Source: Diphasiastrum complanatum
Taxonomy: Eukaryota > Streptophyta > Lycopodiopsida > Lycopodiales > Lycopodiaceae
NCBI GenBank assembly: GCA_029204225.1
Contig: CM055095.1
Coordinates: forward strand, 72,015,347 to 72,079,346
Length of the DNA: 64,000 nucleotides
Direction of reading: 5' to 3'
The position numbers and the translations under genes are program-made. A model generated the notes under the pieces. That model worked only from the letters and a program-made list of their open reading frames with translations, made no database searches and was not told the origin of the DNA. The first letter of the stretch is position 1; each line of letters opens with the position of its first letter. Below, piece after piece: positions 1 through 13,954 of this stretch.

Positions 1-588
1 TGAGGAACTTGAGGCTTCGTTTCTCTGCATGTCTTCCTACAACAACATAGTGATGACTCTCGAAAGAGTCAATTTTGGATGTGTCGTGATGATCATCACC
101 TAGCTGTCGTATGAGCTTGGTAAGCTTGTAAGCAGTTGCATCACTGCGTCTTAATCGTCTATGGTAGATTTGACAGTGACCATTTGCCTTAGCAGGTTCT
201 TGAATTGATTAATGTGATTCTGCAGAGAATCATCATTCGTCATCTTGAGGGAGTAAAATTTCTTCCTAAGATGTAGCTTGGAAGCTATATCTCGAACTTC
301 GTATAGTGTTCTCAAGATGTCCCAGACTTCTTTCGATGTCTGAGCCTCAGATACATGGCCGATCTGAGTATCCGTGATGTTGAGGATGATCAGCGTGAAA
401 ACTTTTCCATCCTTCAGCCTCCATCTGGCGATTGTTGCGTCGTCTGTTTCGGGTTTCCCTTCTGCACCTGTAACAACGTCATACAATTTATTAGCCATTA
501 GTACAGTTTTCATCTTGAATTTCCACAGATGGTAATTGGCTCCATCAAGCTTGTCCAGGATGGGACTGGCTTTCCCTTGGGAATCCAT
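1..588 (-). pseudogene. Copia retrotransposon gag, N-terminal part, broken, runs off left edge
   Basis: Reading leftward from an ATG at 588, the first 145 codons give a Ty1/Copia gag (UBN2-type) N-terminus: KLDGANYHLWKFKMKTVL near residue 13, then a VVTGAEGKP-like segment and KEVWDILRTLYE. The frame stops at 151. The same frame continues as recognisable gag (DAVMQLLTSLPSSYDS, then TTHPKLTLSRVITMLL) to position 1, with further in-frame stops. The gag is therefore decayed and the zinc knuckle and pol would lie outside the window. Upstream on the same strand is a tRNA-Met primer-binding site and an LTR, which fixes the orientation. The family role (known) is capsid formation for the retrotransposon particle. 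This copy cannot make a full gag. Confidence 0.88.
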
Positions 589-731
589 GTGGAAGAATTA
601 GTCTAAGTGATAGGAAAAACTATCAGTGACTTAAGTATGAAAATCTGGTATAGAAATACAGAACAAGAAAACAATTACTCTATCGGCTAGTAGAGTCTTG
701 CACTGTGGAAGCTTATCAGGCTACAAAAATA

Positions 732-743
732 GCTCTGATACCA
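732..743 (-). promoter_or_regulatory. Copia primer-binding site (initiator tRNA-Met)
   Basis: On the minus strand this reads TGGTATCAGAGC, the standard plant Copia primer-binding site complementary to the 3' end of initiator tRNA-Met. It sits about 145 bp before the gag ATG at 588 and directly abuts a TGTTGG terminus, as expected for an LTR/PBS junction. Confidence 0.8.
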
Positions 744-1492
744 TGTTGGCGAAAGAGGGTGTTTCGTGTGTGAGAAACGAAAATAGCTCGAAAAAGAAAA
801 TGAACACGAAAAAGAAACAAACGAGAAAACGAACTCGAACGGAAAGTGTTCATGTGCAGCGGAATGAGCTATATGACTCTTTCCCTAAGCATGACTACCC
901 CTATCAGAAACGAACAGAACGTTAGTGATGGAAATCACGGTCGTTCTGACAATCACAGTAAATCAATTTCTAGAAAATTGCAAGACCATATCTCATTGAT
1001 CAATCTGATCGTTTCTATAGAATGTACATGACGTGATCGAAGGTGGTTTGATGGCGTGGTCCAATGAGATGGAGTCACACATGATGTCCAGCTCAATGGA
1101 AGGTCTGCCTTTGCTGATGGTTAGGATATTTTGAGTGGTGGATCGACAATACCTATGAAGGGTCAAAATAGCCACTGATCCATGTATTGAAATAACCTTG
1201 AGTTGAATTAGTAGTTGGATTGAAATTGCCTTGAATCAAAATAGCAGTTGGGTCAGAATTGAAATAGACTTGGAGTGAAATCGAGATAGCAACTTCGATC
1301 TGATTCGAGCTTGGATTTCGACTTTGAATGAGGTCGAAATAGTCCTTATCGGATGTCGACCCTCTGAGTTATTTTTTGAGTATTTCTGTAGGTCTGCAAG
1401 ACATTCATTTAACTTTGCCACTTATAGAATCAACTAAAAATTAAATCTGACTAGGAACAAATTAAAAGTTTATCACAAGAGTAAATCCAACA
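744..1492 (-). repeat. Probable 5' LTR of the left-edge Copia element
   Basis: The segment starts on the plus strand with TGTTGG immediately after the primer-binding site. The first matching inverted terminus at a plausible distance is CCAACA at 1487-1492, giving a 749-bp LTR bounded by TG...CA. No second LTR is inside the window to confirm the outer boundary, so the right end is provisional. Short reading frames in it resemble no protein. Confidence 0.45.
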
Positions 1493-1945
1493 AGATATTA
1501 GAGTAGATATGCAGCCAATACTACCTTAGTGCAAAATGTAATAGTTCAACAATCAATTCAATTCTCTATTGAAATATTCAGACTCTTTAGTGATTATAGA
1601 AGTTCGATTGGATCAACTTTATTGTTTTAATAGGCTCCTTATCAAAATTTATCGACTAGGATTTTTGTTGGGTTCTACTGAATCTGATATGATTCCCTGT
1701 TGGAAAAATATTTGTACAAAAATAAATGGTCAAAAAAAATAAAATAGAATTCTAGAGTTTAAATTAGGTGCGGGATCATGGCAAGCCCACAACCCAATGA
1801 GCACATTTGTAAAGTATAAAATATTGTAACTTAGAAAAAAATAGACTTAGGCCTTGTGAATAAAATAATAGGTAAAAGCCCAAAGTCTATGTGAATGGAG
1901 ATTTTTATCGTGATTTACACTAGCATATATGTTTTAGAACCATTC

Positions 1946-2113
1946 CTTAGAATTCTGCAAATACTAGATTTTGCCCTTAAGTTTTGTATTTAAAAGTTAA
2001 CAAAATGACATAAAATTACCTCGGTTATGACATAATAATATAGCTACACAAAATGTATTTAGTTTCAAGCATAATGCTATATGTCATAACGACCCTGGAT
2101 TAATGTATCAGCC
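1946..2113 (+). repeat. Dispersed repeat R1, uninterrupted copy
   Basis: About 165 bp that recur near the right end of the window in the same orientation, at 63,217-63,317 plus 63,768-63,840. Shared stretches include GCAAATACTAGATTTT and TTTAGTTTCAAGCATAATG. No coding potential is visible. The two copies differ by scattered substitutions and by about 450 extra bases in the right copy. Confidence 0.75.
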
Positions 2114-5100
2114 AGTAATGCTTCATTTCCATTTTTCCTTCATTTCAAGCAAGTCTAACATTTTTCCTTTGCTAGATCTAGGTTGCTTTGCACTCATGCT
2201 GCATGCATATTGGCACCGTTATGGAGTTGGAACTTCCCTCCTCTTTTCATAGTTCGGGCTGAGCTATTCACCATAACTTTTCTTACGTTCACTGTGAACC
2301 TTTTGAATCGCTGGCATGATGTTTGGCAAAGGTGCAGACGAGTTTCCTGACGGTTCAGTGTTTCTCCTAGTGCTTGGAACTCGTGGAACTAACTTCCTTC
2401 TAGGTTGTGAATGGCAAAGCAGCCTGCATATTACAAAAATTGCAGATTGTTGATCTTTGAAACTATATACTCATTTGCCAAAGCAGAAAATGATATCGTG
2501 GATACTGCTTCAATTTCCAGTTTAGTTCCTGTGCTCAACAATTCTTGCAGTTGTCCCCTGTAAAGATATGTGCGGTTGGATCCTCACTGTCAGAACTCTT
2601 ACATTAGGGCAGACAAATCTCTACTGGTAATCAATATAATACGTAATTTTTTCGTCAGAAGAAGTATAATTTTACGTAGTCCCATTGTGCGCTTTAAGGA
2701 ACATAACAGATGTTAACCAAACAGACACTATACTTACCACCATAATGGAGCATGGATTTTCAAATATTGCCTTTTCAACATGGCCTCTGCTTTTCTCTTA
2801 TCTGCATAAACTCAACAAATAGGCCACATGGTTCAGTCAAGTTAGCTCTTGAAAGTACTTATGAGTTCATGTCAAAAAATTGATTCAAGCAAAGCTGGAA
2901 CGAACACAGCATTTCCTACTGAACAAAAATGTCTTAGTCCTCTTTTTAAACCCAATCGGGTGACTTTTTCAATCAATCTTGTTACCGTTCTCGCGCAGTG
3001 GAAGCAGACATCTCACTGGGATACCATGAAATCTCACATCTGACAAAAATACACCAAGCCATCGGATACTGGGAGTAGCCAAGGCCTCTGCATCATATGC
3101 CATGGCCTACAAGGGGCAAGTACCCTAACTAAGCATGCTGTTTACTTTTCTCAAAATCTCTGACAATTTCAAGGAGGAGATCCATCTCTTGTGCATGCAA
3201 ACATACATAACCCAGAAGTCTTAACTGTAAATTTTGACTGATTTCCATGCATCACGACATCAAATTCAAATTTGATTAGGATAGCAATACCAAGGATCCA
3301 AAGCGATATGTACAAAGGATGTCCAATCCGTATGGATCCGCATCCACTAAACCATACACCGGCAAATGCAGTGCATTGACAAGAAGTCGCAAGAAACTGT
3401 TCAAGTGATAAAAGCAGATTTTTTAGAGCAGTCCCTCGAACAAGATGACACAACAATAACCAGAAAAAGGCTTGTGAATGCTGAGCTTTGTTTGATCAAC
3501 GATAGTACGAAAGTACCTCCTTGTGGGCACATCGGGGTAACCTCTTCCCTGCACCATTCACGAAGAAACCTTTAGTTCCTAGTTTTCAAATTATATCGCA
3601 ACAAGCAAGTTCGCACCATCTGCAAGAGAAAGTTGTACCGTTATAACGATGCAACGATTCTTCATGCAATAGCCATCATTTGCAAGCCGTTGGAAGACTG
3701 TTTGCATTGCAACGCAGTATTGTTATCAAATTCGGTCCATAATGTGCAAAGCCCAATTGAACAATCTTTCAAAGCGCATAATGGCTATCTCTGTGGTCGT
3801 AATGTGTAGCGATCTTAAAAACATAAAGTAGAGATTGATAAGTTTGTACCTGTTTCTTTTTCCACAAGAAGAATGTATTCTGCTTCACTCATAGCTACTA
3901 ATGTTCTTGAGGAAAGGCATTTTTGTTATAGGTTCCTAAAATGTTCTTTTGAAAATGGTTGTAAAAGATGTGACTTTAATAGATCTACATTTATGAAAAC
4001 TCAAAAATTCGAGGAGACGGAAAAGATACGAGTTACACCATCGGTAAGCGTTGGAATGGGGAAACCCTGCAGAAAATAAACTGAAGAATGAGCAAGACTT
4101 GCTCTACACACAGCACCACACCGAGAAAAGGAATGCTTTGAAGGAAAAACAACAACGTCTCATGGGAACACGAGGCAATAAAGTAAGCTCACAGATAGTC
4201 TATGCCGAGAACAATCAACTAGTCTTCCTTGATCAATGTATTGTAGACAACCCATTACCAATCTGCAACAACAGAAGATGCATGGTAATCTATAATGAGT
4301 TCACACGCACACACACTCTTTCGGATTCAGAGCTAGCTAAAAAGATATGAACACAAGAGATTTTTACCCTTTGCTTGCCGAGAACTTCAAGTTGAATGAA
4401 GATAGCACAAACCAACATAAAAAGCTTAAATTAGAACCTTTAGAATGGTCATCATAATGTTACATCAGTTCAGTGAACAAATAAACAGGATAGCAATGTG
4501 TCCCATGTGATGATTGATATCCCAATCCCATGTGATGATATCCAAATATGCATTATTACATCTAAAATGCAGGGAAATCAACTATATGAACTAGAATTGT
4601 TAAAAATAGCTTCATGCATGAAATTTTCTATAATCAATCTACTGAACACCCATGTACCATGCATCCAAACATGCATACAAGTCTATTTATACATTTTCAT
4701 CAACAGAAAAGCACTACACTGAGATACATGCATGCATGCATCAGAACATTACGTAAAATTTGCAAATTTTAGTTCAAAAATTGCCAAACTTCCGATAGCC
4801 ATAACTTTCTCTACAGGACACCAAATTGGTCGTTGTAAAGCACAGTACGGAGGGAGAGTAGGTCTACAAGAAACTTGCTACATCATCCTGCTAGCTAGGC
4901 TTCACATGTGCGATCTGTAATTGATCAAAAAATAGGTAGGAGGGCGCACGTTTTCAAGGTTGATTCATCAAGAAACCATCTACAGCCCAATAAGCATCCA
5001 ATCAGAGGTTACAAGCGCTCTTCTAAGGTTCATTAGAGAGGCATAGAGGCTTCTATCAGGTCCAACAAGCAATCATAGACTCAGATCATGCAAAAAATGC

Positions 5101-5970
5101 ATTTTTGGACTCCTTTAACAAGCAAAACTTCAACATAATGGTGCCTAAGCCTCACACAACCAAATTGAATGCATGATGGCTCAAATCAGAGGAAGTACAT
5201 CATATCTTTAAGCTTGTAATGAGATCCAAAAGGTTCAGACCACCATTTGATAGGTATTCATGCTCAAAAGTCCTCAAAAATACAGTATTTTTTGACTTTT
5301 TGAGACCCTTAATGGTGTCCAATCCTAATCAAAATTCATGAAAGCCTTAGGACAACTTCATTACACCTCTCAAAATGTGCATGCAAAATATTGGCCATGA
5401 ATTTTATGAAGAACCCCAAAATTAGTCCCAAAACCATGTTTTTTTGACCAATTTTGACCAAAATTTGTGAATCCAATCCACAATTAAGTCAGACCCAAAT
5501 CCATATAAATACATCACATGCAAGCACTACCAGTTCTGATTCAGTCAATTATGGTTTTTATAGCCCATTTCTAGTCCAAAAACCCCAAATTTTTGGCTAA
5601 AAGTCACTATTTAAGCACCCTTTTGACTTTTCAACCGACATGCAATCATTAGATCCAATCAATAATGACTGTAAAACAGCAAGTAAAATCTGAAAAAACT
5701 TACTAGATCAGTAGCAATGATATATTCCAAGCCAAAATTTTCAATTCTAGGTGAAAAATCACAAAAAATAGTCAAAAATCCATTGATTTCCATCAAAATC
5801 TATGGAAAAAATCCACAATCATGATCAATAGGTTGAAAGTATACCAAATTTAGAGAATCCACTTACTTGGAGTTCAATTCCACTACCCGGAAGTACAAAT
5901 CAAGAAAAAAATGCCAAAAAGTTGGGAAAAATTAAGAAGCAGCTCCACCTTCCGATTGATGCAAACTCTT
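2114..5970. other. No recognisable gene; AT-rich intergenic or decayed repeat sequence
   Basis: All reading frames here are short and resemble no family I know. At 3,840-3,895 the minus strand can be read as AMSEAEYILLVEKET, reminiscent of the Copia RNase H SEAEY motif, but it is too short to call. From 5,200 to 5,900 the sequence is rich in runs such as AAAATTT and TTTTTGAC, consistent with old non-coding retroelement leader sequence. Confidence 0.5.
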
Positions 5971-5982
5971 GCTCTGATACCA
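5971..5982 (-). promoter_or_regulatory. Isolated tRNA-Met primer-binding-site-like sequence
   Basis: The minus strand reads TGGTATCAGAGC, identical to the primer-binding site at 732-743. No gag follows it on the minus strand within the next kilobase. It is either the remains of another minus-strand LTR element or coincidence. A perfect 12-mer matching the expected motif makes a relic more likely. Confidence 0.4.
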
Positions 5983-7084
5983 CTATAAGGATCGCCTAGT
6001 GAAGATCCATGACTAGATCCTGTTGCATGCAACCAAAAGGACATATGTGGAGCAAAACCACCCAACCAACAGAAAATGGCTAGTCAATACCCTAACCACT
6101 TCGCCCCAATGCCATGGTGAATGAATGCAAGAGAGGAGGGGCTCTTGGCTACAAGGATCAGAAAATCCAATAGGTAGATGGGCGAGTTTCCACTAGTATC
6201 TATTCTTTCCTAGGAGGAGAGAATATTCCTCTTAGGATCCCCATGCAACCTGGAATAGGAATTGACCTCCTATTCTTGCATTATAGCAGTCAAACACCAT
6301 GCAAGTGCTCCTATGTCCAATTATAGGTCTGGGCCTGAAGAAAACAAATGTTTCGAGCCACAAAGCTTTGCTAGTTTTAGAACTCAAGTTTGGAAAACAC
6401 CAGGGAGCTACCCGGATGCAAAGACCAAAGCTTCGAGGATTGAAGACTCGAAGACGACGGCGGTCAAATGTTCGTTGACTGAAGGATACTCGAACACAAA
6501 GAAGAAATGTTTGTGGACCCAGAAAAGCTCAATGGCGAGGACGAAAGCAAAAGAAGACACGAAGACCAAAAGGCGACGAATCTTCACGCTCCAAAGTACA
6601 AAGGAGCTCAGGAAAGTATGAGGAGGACGTCACTCCTCCACGGACCATCTACCGTTAGGACATGCCTAGTCAGCCATTCTTGTATTCTCACTTTAGCTTA
6701 AACCTTTATCCTCCTTCATCTATATAAACAGATTGAAAACGAGAGGATCGGTTGAACATCATATAGATGTCCATAAGTCTGCTAGTAAGCGAGACAATTT
6801 ATGATTCGTGAGAGACACAGATTCTCTCACGTCGACGTGCTATGTGAGTTTGTCACAACAGCGCTCAAGAAATTCACTGATAATATAGTTGATGTTATAC
6901 AAATGCTTTTCTTGTCTTGAATATTATTGAATGCCTCGATGTTAGAATGTTATTTGTTTGTAATCGGCTATTTATTGTTCATTTCGCACACTGGTTTGTC
7001 TTGCTGAATATATAAACAATGAAATTAGGTCAGCAGTGTCTAACCCAATCTGACACATGTTTAGATTTTTGGCTATTTAGCTTA
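5983..7084. other. Unassigned, possible solo or partial LTR material
   Basis: No protein family is recognisable. A 119-codon lysine-rich frame at 6,262-6,621 has no known motif. A TATA-like sequence (CTATATAAACAG) lies near 6,718. It is followed by CT- and GT-rich sequence that runs directly into Copia pol homology at about 7,085, the layout expected if LTR or other insert material truncates the Copia fragment on its 5' side. Confidence 0.35.
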
Positions 7085-8640
7085 TGCACATATTCTTGAT
7101 AAGCTTTGAAAGAAGCTTGATGAGAAAGTCGAATTAGGATATCTCATCGGGTATGACAATCATTCGTCAAAGTACAGGATCTACATGCCAGAGACGAATC
7201 TAGTGAAGATTGTCAAAGACGTCAAGTTCGATGAGACCATAACAATGGCCGACAATGATTATGCCAACTATGAGATCCTAGGAAAGCAATACTATGACCT
7301 GCCAACCATGATAGAGGGAGCGAAACCCGAACACTCAGATGGAGATGCTCGAACTCCACATCAGCTGAGCAACGAATCAGATGAGGAAAGGATTGCAAGC
7401 CTGCCTGCTGCTAGAACACTTGTAAACCGAGATGGTTCCGAACCTAGCTGAAGAGACAAAGGCAAGAGCATTGCAGTACCTAAAGAATCTCCCAGGAGAT
7501 CAACAAGAGAGTGAAAAGTGCCAACAAGATTTGTGCTAGATAGCTCGGCTTCAACGTCCGAAGAGTTTTGTGGATTCAGTGGCAAACCACAAACATTCAA
7601 GAAAGCCATACATAGTGGATCCAAGCCATGAATGAGGAGATTGAATCCATGAAGAAGAATTAGGTATAGACACTACAACTAGTGCCAGATAAGTGAAAGA
7701 CAGTCAATGCAGATGGGTATACAAGCTCAAGTATGGACCAAATGGAGATGTTTCGAGATACAAGGCCAGACTTGTAGCAAAGGGATTCTCTCAAAAGTAT
7801 GGCATCGACTACACTGAGACCTTCTCTCTAGTGGTGAAACATGCATCATTATGCCTATTGTTTGCATATGCAGCTGCATATGACCTCAGGATTCACATCA
7901 TTGATGAGAAGACATCATTTCTACATGGCAAGATAGACGAAGAAGTCTACATGGATAAGCCTCCAGGTATATCTCCGACTCACTTCCTACCTATGCATGC
8001 CGAATGCACAGAAGTATCTATCATTTGAAGCAATCCGCACGACAATGGTACAAGAAGAAAGATCATGCCCTGAGATCCTTGGGATTCGAACCACTGATGG
8101 CCAATTCCAACGTTTATGTAAGGATCATAGAGGGGCATATCATCATTGTTGCTGTGTACGTGGACGACACCCTGATACTCTGTAGAAGCGAAGAGCTAAT
8201 TGTAGAAGTGAAGAGAGAAATCTCGAAACATTTCGAGATAACAGACCTAGGAGAAGCCATATGTGATCCAGGCTTGCAAATCAACTACAACTATGACGAA
8301 GGAAAGGTATACCTTCATCAGTCTAGGTACATCTGAAAAATCCTTGATGATTTTGGGATGACAAATTGCAAAGGGAAAAATACCCCAATGCTTGTAGGAA
8401 CAATCCTGACAAACAAAGATTGTTCAAAGAATGAAAAAGAGAAAGAGATAATGCAGCACACGTGTTACAGGAGGCTGATCGGATCTTTGATGTATCTAGC
8501 AGATAACACACGCCCCAACATAGCTTATGTCGTGTTCAGAATGAGCCAATTTAGCACAAATCCAGGCTTAACACACTAGAAGATCGCGAAGTTCACCTTG
8601 AAACCTAAGAGAGGCCAAGAGCACAAAGGGTATGGCACCT
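7085..8640 (+). pseudogene. Copia pol fragment: integrase tail, reverse transcriptase, start of RNase H
   Basis: The segment begins in the integrase-RT connector (KVELGYLIGYDNHSSKYRIY, then VKDVKFDE). It passes into the Copia reverse transcriptase: CRWVYKLKYGPNGDVSRYKA near 7,710, ARLVAKGFSQKYGIDYTETF, and the motif C box VAVYVDDTLILC near 8,160. It ends in the linker before RNase H (YRRLIGSLMYLADNTRPNIAY near 8,470). YVDD is intact, but the open frame is broken by stops and frame changes near 7,451, 7,640, 8,028, 8,336 and 8,580, and the RNase H catalytic part is missing. Gag, protease and the integrase core are absent. This is a 5'- and 3'-truncated relic unable to encode an active polyprotein. 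Confidence 0.9.
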
Positions 8641-10069
8641 ACAAATAGCCATGTTTAGGATTCAAAAAAAAATCTTACCATTGTAGTTTTCTAGGATTTA
8701 GTATAGGTTTTATCCTCCAATAGGACATAGCTTAGGCTTTGAAAGAGGTAGCCAATGATAAACATCCCTTCTCCTATCATAGTAGCATAGTTTTCGACTT
8801 TTACATCACCTTCCTCCCCATAGGATTAATCCCTTACTACATTACAATACTCATAGATGGATAGATTCTTCTCTTACCTTACCGATGGGAATATCTAATC
8901 CATGATATCTTCCAAGGGACTGAAAAAGAGGTAAAATGCCATTATTCCTCCTTATGATCATTTTGTATGGATTTTAACAAAACACATTCATATTGTGATT
9001 TTGTTTTTGAGAAGATGTTGCATACTGATAAATTTATTTTTGAGCTTCAAATAAAATTTCTACAATATCAATAGAATTGTCAATTTTCTTTCCTAACCAT
9101 ATCACATTTAAAACTATTGGATCAAAATAGCTAGACTTTATATAAACAATCTACCTTAGCTTCCAAGCTTAGCAAAGTTTGAAATTCTCTAATCTTTGTA
9201 TTTAAAAAAAACAATCTCAACTATTGCTAACAAAGTTAAATAAAAGTTTTTGATGAATGGTCACAAGCTCTATTATGAAAATTATGATTCTATTGTACAT
9301 TTTCTTAGTTGAAATGAGAAATTGATCTACATTTTCTTTTGTAGTTGATAATAACATTAGAGTCATAGATGATGCTCTTTCAACTTGTCTTAAACTTGTG
9401 CCCCACTAAATGTACTTCATAATAAATTATTTATTGTTATTGAATCGTGCCCATTATCTAATATATCTTATAAAATCAAAACACAAGATGAAACCAACAC
9501 ATAGGTGTGCATTAAAAGGAACCAATGAAAGGGAAAATTTTACCACATGAATTGAAGATCGTGCACATTTCAACTTTGTGCATATGTCATTAATCGCTTG
9601 ATCCACTATAACTTGATCTGGAGGATAGGTAAATTTTTGTTAAGTTCAATATATGACTAATAAATTATGATGTAGAAGAATTTTTATTGAACATATCTAG
9701 GTAACATGAACTTGTAGAGTTTGAGTAGTAACATGAAATCAAATTTGAGATTCTAATGCTTTTCAAAAGAATATGTCAAAGGTCATACACACATGAGTGA
9801 TTTAAACAGCTCAAAATTTTGAACCTTGCAAAATTTTAATGGAAGAATACATGTACACCTATCTATATTGGAGACATAAGTCTGGTACCTCCAAAAAGTC
9901 TTGGATCCATATAATAGACATCTCTTTTAGAAGCATGCTTCTCTTGTTGTAACAAGCCTTGAACAATCAAAAGAACCCTCATAAATGCAACTGCATAAAG
10001 AGTTCCACCACATTAATACCCAATTACAAAAATGTCACCCAAGCATGGATGCATGAGCGCATGCCCCCC

Positions 10070-10100
<31 letters not shown>

Positions 10101-10596
10101 ATGAATGGTACTCAATGCTATTTTACTCTAATTGGAATCATAAGCTTTACCAGTATATGACCCTCAAAAGTTTTTTTTGGTGGGAAATGTTAAACCTCCA
10201 CTTGCATTTATTGCAATTTCAATGGTCAAGATCGCCTATACTTCATCCAATGGCTACAATCAGATGCTTCTTCCAAAAGTGGCCTCACCTATTAAGAAGG
10301 TGGCACACTTCCTCTTCTTTCCCCACGCTCTCTCTCTCGTTTCTCCTTCTCCCTCCTCTTGGTAATACAGGTTTGGAGTCACAGCGCCCACCCTCCTACA
10401 ATTGGAGACTGATCCACTATATCAATGGTAAGTGCATTCTATACAGATCTATTCTTGTTATCAGAATGCTTTTTGCAAACTTATGTCAGTGTAAATCACA
10501 CCTCTTTGATAGGCACTGTAGCGCGCCCTACTACATCGCGATCTTGCTATTCTACTTGGTTGAATGCGTGCATGAGGCATTAATACTTGTCCGCTG
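8641..10596. other. No gene seen; AT-rich sequence with a short CT microsatellite
   Basis: The Copia homology stops at about 8,640 and nothing recognisable follows. A (TC)14 tract lies at 10,073-10,100 after a run of eight C. The long plus frame at 9,959-10,645 is composed of low-complexity serine/leucine codons from the CT tract and random sequence. It is not taken as a gene. Confidence 0.5.
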
Positions 10597-11890
10597 TCCA
10601 TCGCTGCTCAGATTGGTAATATTACATCTGTCCATATGTGATTAGGCAATCCATCGCTGGCCAAAACTGATACTATTCTTTGATTACATATCGTTATGTG
10701 AAGCACACACTATACTTATGCTTTTTGTGAGGCATATGCTACTGATATGCACATCTAAAAGGAAACTCATTGATGATGTCCCAGTGATAAATTTGCATAC
10801 TATTTTGCATAATGAATGATATGTTTTTTCAAACCATTGTGTGGAGATCCATCGCTGCTGTCCAGCGATGAGATACCAAAACATTTTTCATAAATTGTCC
10901 GAGCGATGAGCTATGTAAGATTTATGGAATGTATGATGTCTCTTATCACAATGAGCACTCTTAAAGCATATGTTCTTTGACGAAACTTGCTATCATCTCT
11001 GTCTTGCACAATATAGCAGCAACATAGCATGAATATTAATATCATACCATTGGGTTTCGATATACTACAAGAGACTTCGTTCTCTAAGCTATGCAAGAGC
11101 TATAGAGAAATAAACCACTACGAAAGCTTTGATAATGAATTTTCAGAAGTTATGGATTATAACAATAACATATCTATCCTGCACATGACTATGTAATGCT
11201 ATACATAGAATTGGATATGGATTTATACGTTTCAAAAAGGCATTCAAAAGCAAACATGACCAGTTCACAAGAGTTGCTAGCGTCTACCATTCAGGTTGGT
11301 GCTTCTCACATATCTTGATGGTTTTTTTGATAAAAACTTTAAAAGAGTACGTCGGTAGCGTAAGAGATTGTTAATCATTATATGATCAGGATTATTCTTA
11401 AACCAGTTTGCTACATATCTCATTCTCCAACATGCATTAGCGCATCATACAAAATCATTGCTTATCATAGACAAAACAATTACCCTCACTTATTACATGA
11501 ATGAATGATTATAAACACGTTTGTCTATGAATACGAGTATTGTGCGTGATTGCATTTTAATTCATGATTATAATGCAAATGTAATATAAAGGTAAGATAG
11601 CTCACAGACTCTTGTAAAGCATGGATCTGCTCAAGAAGTTACGAGAACCGTAAATTACTTGTTTACAGGTAGGAATGCTGGTATGGCATGAATTTGCCTC
11701 GCATTTCATGTACCAGTCCAAGCTACTTACTTGTTTGAAATTTTTTACATATCTTTTACAACTTATTTTTAAATGCACATTTGATTTATTAAATTAAGAA
11801 GATAAGGACCAAAACCATCACATTGATTAGCATGGAACTCGCCGTGATACGATAAAGATATGGTTCGGCCTATCGCTATAAACAATTCTC
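10597..11890 (-). repeat. Motif-array repeat family, copy 1 (minus orientation)
   Basis: Read on the minus strand from 11,890, this copy has the head TATAGCGATAGGC shared with 39,983. Two ATCCATGC-type motifs follow near 11,700 and 11,625 (GCAAATTCATGCC and GAGCAGATCCATGC, matching the head motifs of the other copies). A tail array then carries CATCGCTGG-type motifs in both orientations at 10,597-10,910. The order head, ATCCATGC array, body, CATCGCTGG array agrees with the copies at 35.8, 40.0 and 60.3 kb. No coding capacity is visible. Confidence 0.6.
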
Positions 11891-12193
11891 AATAAGGGAA
11901 GACTGGACTATAAAATTTCAGCTATACTACATGCTGATCAGCTAAGTAAACTTATTTTGTACATGGATAACAACTGACATTCAGGTTGACACCTATCTTC
12001 CTCATTGTGCTAACTTGTGCGGTTCTGTGTGGTGGGATGGTGGTAGGTACCAACTGGATGTCTTGAAATATGTTTTATTTTATGGTGCTTTCTAGTATTG
12101 TATGCTTTTTAGCTATGGTTTCCCTTGTTGGTTTATGAATAAAGGGTTTTAAAAGGTTTTGGTCTTGACTTGTCAAGAAGAGCATTGATTTGT

Positions 12194-13048
<855 letters not shown>

Positions 13049-13954
13049 ATCCAAGATTTGTGCTTGTATGGTAATTATAATCTTGTTTGTTTAATAAAAT
13101 ATGTCCTCAAGTTGCCATCGTTAATTTGTGCAAGCTAGAGTGAGAACAATGGTGCAATTATCATGTACTATTGTTTTTTTTATTTGCAACAGTTCAACAA
13201 TCATTTATGAATCTTGTGTTTCAAGAAACATTTTTTTGAGTTTTTTCTACAATTTGGTTGGGAAGTAGGACTTGCAACTTTTACAATAAGTCCAAAATAC
13301 TATTTTGAGCCTACATAGTTGGGTGAAGGTTAGTTTCAGAGAAATAACAAGCTATGGGAAATGATTTTTGGAGTGTTTTTTCATTGTATTTTCTGATTGG
13401 CCTTCGCTTGATGATCTACAGATACAAAGTGCCATTCAGACATTGCTTACAATTGGCGAAGGATCCTACCAAAGGACTAAAAAGTTATGGCCTATGATGT
13501 TTCTATTTTCAGCCCATTTCTCTAAAAGAAAACAAAATAGTCATGTTTTTCAGAATGGGTTTTTTGTCTAATCTACTCTCCTAACACCAATCCATCACCC
13601 ACTAACACTAACAAGATAAAAACATGATTTTTGAGTAAATGAAAGGGTGAGAGAGAAGAAGAGAGGGAGAACAATGAAGAAAAGTGCTATGCGACAAGAC
13701 AAGTGATGGCGCTCCCCAGAAATGGTGCCACTGTCATGTTGTTAGTAGTATGGGGATCGTCGTTGGGAGTGCATCCTCGCCTCAACCTACATAGCACATG
13801 GAAGAGAGGGAGAGGGAGAGTGAGAGGGAGAGAGTAAATGAAACATCACATAGTTCCTCTTGACAAAGCAAGACAGAATCCTTTGAAGTCTTTATTCATA
13901 ATCCAATAACGAAAAAAAAGCTGAGAAATTTATACAGTACTTAAAAAGTACCAT
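13049..13954. other. No gene seen; includes a GA-rich patch
   Basis: A 67-codon frame at 13,368-13,571 and others are short and unrecognised. At about 13,635-13,835 the sequence is purine-rich with GAGAGGGAGA clusters. Nothing else is evident. Confidence 0.5.

Noticed and set aside
732-743. tRNA-like matches at the primer-binding sites
   Set aside because: Only the 12-14 bases complementary to the tRNA 3' end are present. No cloverleaf can be formed, so these are primer-binding sites and not tRNA genes.
3840-3895. Possible Copia RNase H SEAEY motif on the minus strand
   Set aside because: About 15 residues only, with no flanking Copia homology.
4728-4745. GCATGCATGCATGC-type run
   Set aside because: A short low-complexity tract with no associated structure.
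9959-10645. 228-codon plus frame
   Set aside because: Begins at a non-ATG codon, crosses a CT microsatellite and the motif-array repeat, and contains no recognisable domain.
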